A stretch of DNA of 5,275 nucleotides. Source: Alphaproteobacteria bacterium. Its GTDB lineage: Bacteria > Pseudomonadota > Alphaproteobacteria > Rhodobacterales > Rhodobacteraceae. The notes beneath the pieces were generated by a model. It was not told the DNA's origin, searched no databases, and worked only from the letters and a program-made list of their open reading frames with translations. The translations under genes and the position numbers were made by a program. How positions within the stretch are numbered: position 1 is the first letter of the stretch; each line of letters opens with the position of its first letter. Positions 5,175-5,275 of the stretch are shown piece by piece. The stretch covers positions 1 to 5,275 of the forward strand of contig JAJRRX010000435.1 of assembly GCA_024279075.1 (NCBI GenBank), given 5' to 3'.

Positions 5175-5225
5175 GATGTCCGTCCACACCGTTGTGAATG
5201 CACCCCCTACAGATAGGCGATTATC

Positions 5226-5275
5226 ATGGTTACACTTACCCATCCCGGCGTTTATATCGTAGAGGAGCCAAGCGG
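5226..5275 (+). CDS. Contractile tail sheath protein, N-terminal fragment (phage or contractile injection system)
   Basis: Only 16 complete codons plus a partial glycine codon are present: MVTLTHPGVYIVEEPSG. A short start followed by PGVY, then alternating hydrophobic residues and EE-PSG, is the typical opening of contractile sheath subunits of phage tails and extracellular contractile injection systems. In those systems this N-terminal arm links neighbouring sheath subunits in the extended sheath. The rest of the protein is outside the window, so the system type (prophage, tailocin or eCIS) cannot be told. The ATG at 5226 is preceded by a weak ribosome binding site (AGG at 5213-5217 region, about 8 bases upstream). 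The gene follows a long low-GC non-coding stretch, as expected for the first gene of a cluster. The call rests on a short motif match. Confidence 0.65.
   Translation, partial: MVTLTHPGVYIVEEPS

Larger units (their letters stand above)
4486..5225. other. Low-GC intergenic region with no convincing gene, upstream of the sheath-like gene
   Basis: About 740 bases without a supported gene. Counting sample lines gives roughly 33-42% GC, against about 60% in the genes to the left. No tRNA T-loop signature, no CRISPR-like array and no transposase fragment were recognised. It contains tandem hairpins (4553-4742), a 20-base direct repeat (4911-4930 and 5155-5174), a perfect TTGACA (5115-5120) and several short palindromes such as TTTAGCTAAA (4607-4616) and ATAAGCTTAT (4776-4785). 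It may be a regulatory leader for the gene at 5226, the edge of an acquired island, a non-coding RNA locus, or decayed sequence. Confidence 0.6.

Noticed and set aside
4442..5225. tRNA attachment site, CRISPR array or insertion sequence in the intergenic region
   Set aside because: No tRNA T-loop motif, no regularly spaced repeats and no paired terminal repeats with a transposase fragment were found by eye.

Overview
The window looks like chromosomal DNA from an alphaproteobacterium, most likely of the Rhodobacterales. The evidence is the high GC content of the genes, the hemC-hemD-mitofilin-like (Mic60/COG4223) gene order, and a neighbouring gpsA followed by an EVE-domain gene. This placement rests on remembered gene order and protein motifs, not on a database search.

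Minus strand, 1-2639: a tetrapyrrole block transcribed right to left. hemC (1707-2639) makes hydroxymethylbilane. hemD (1067-1714) cyclises it to uroporphyrinogen III; it overlaps hemC by 8 bases and seems to start at TTG. After a 94-base gap comes a single-pass membrane protein with a long coiled coil (1-972, C-terminus outside the window), the Mic60-like partner often found beside hemD in this group.

Plus strand, 2695-4441: gpsA (glycerol-3-phosphate dehydrogenase, phospholipid precursor supply) diverges from hemC across only 55 bases. It is coupled by a TAATG overlap to an EVE-domain gene (3579-3998). A small DUF1761-type membrane protein follows (4049-4441) with its own good promoter at the end of the EVE gene. 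From memory, relatives often have tsaD between hemC and gpsA and a yciI gene between gpsA and the EVE gene; neither is present here.

Right end, 4442-5275: after a possible terminator, base composition falls to about 40% GC for roughly 740 bases with no convincing gene. This stretch holds a dense run of perfect or near-perfect hairpins (4553-4742), including two mutually exclusive ones, and a 20-base direct repeat. A new plus-strand gene opens at 5226. Its first 17 residues (MVTLTHPGVYIVEEPSG) have the look of the N-terminus of a contractile tail sheath, from a phage tail or an extracellular contractile injection system. The window therefore seems to stop at the doorstep of a contractile-injection or prophage locus set beside housekeeping genes. 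That edge, and the structured low-GC leader before it, are the most interesting parts.
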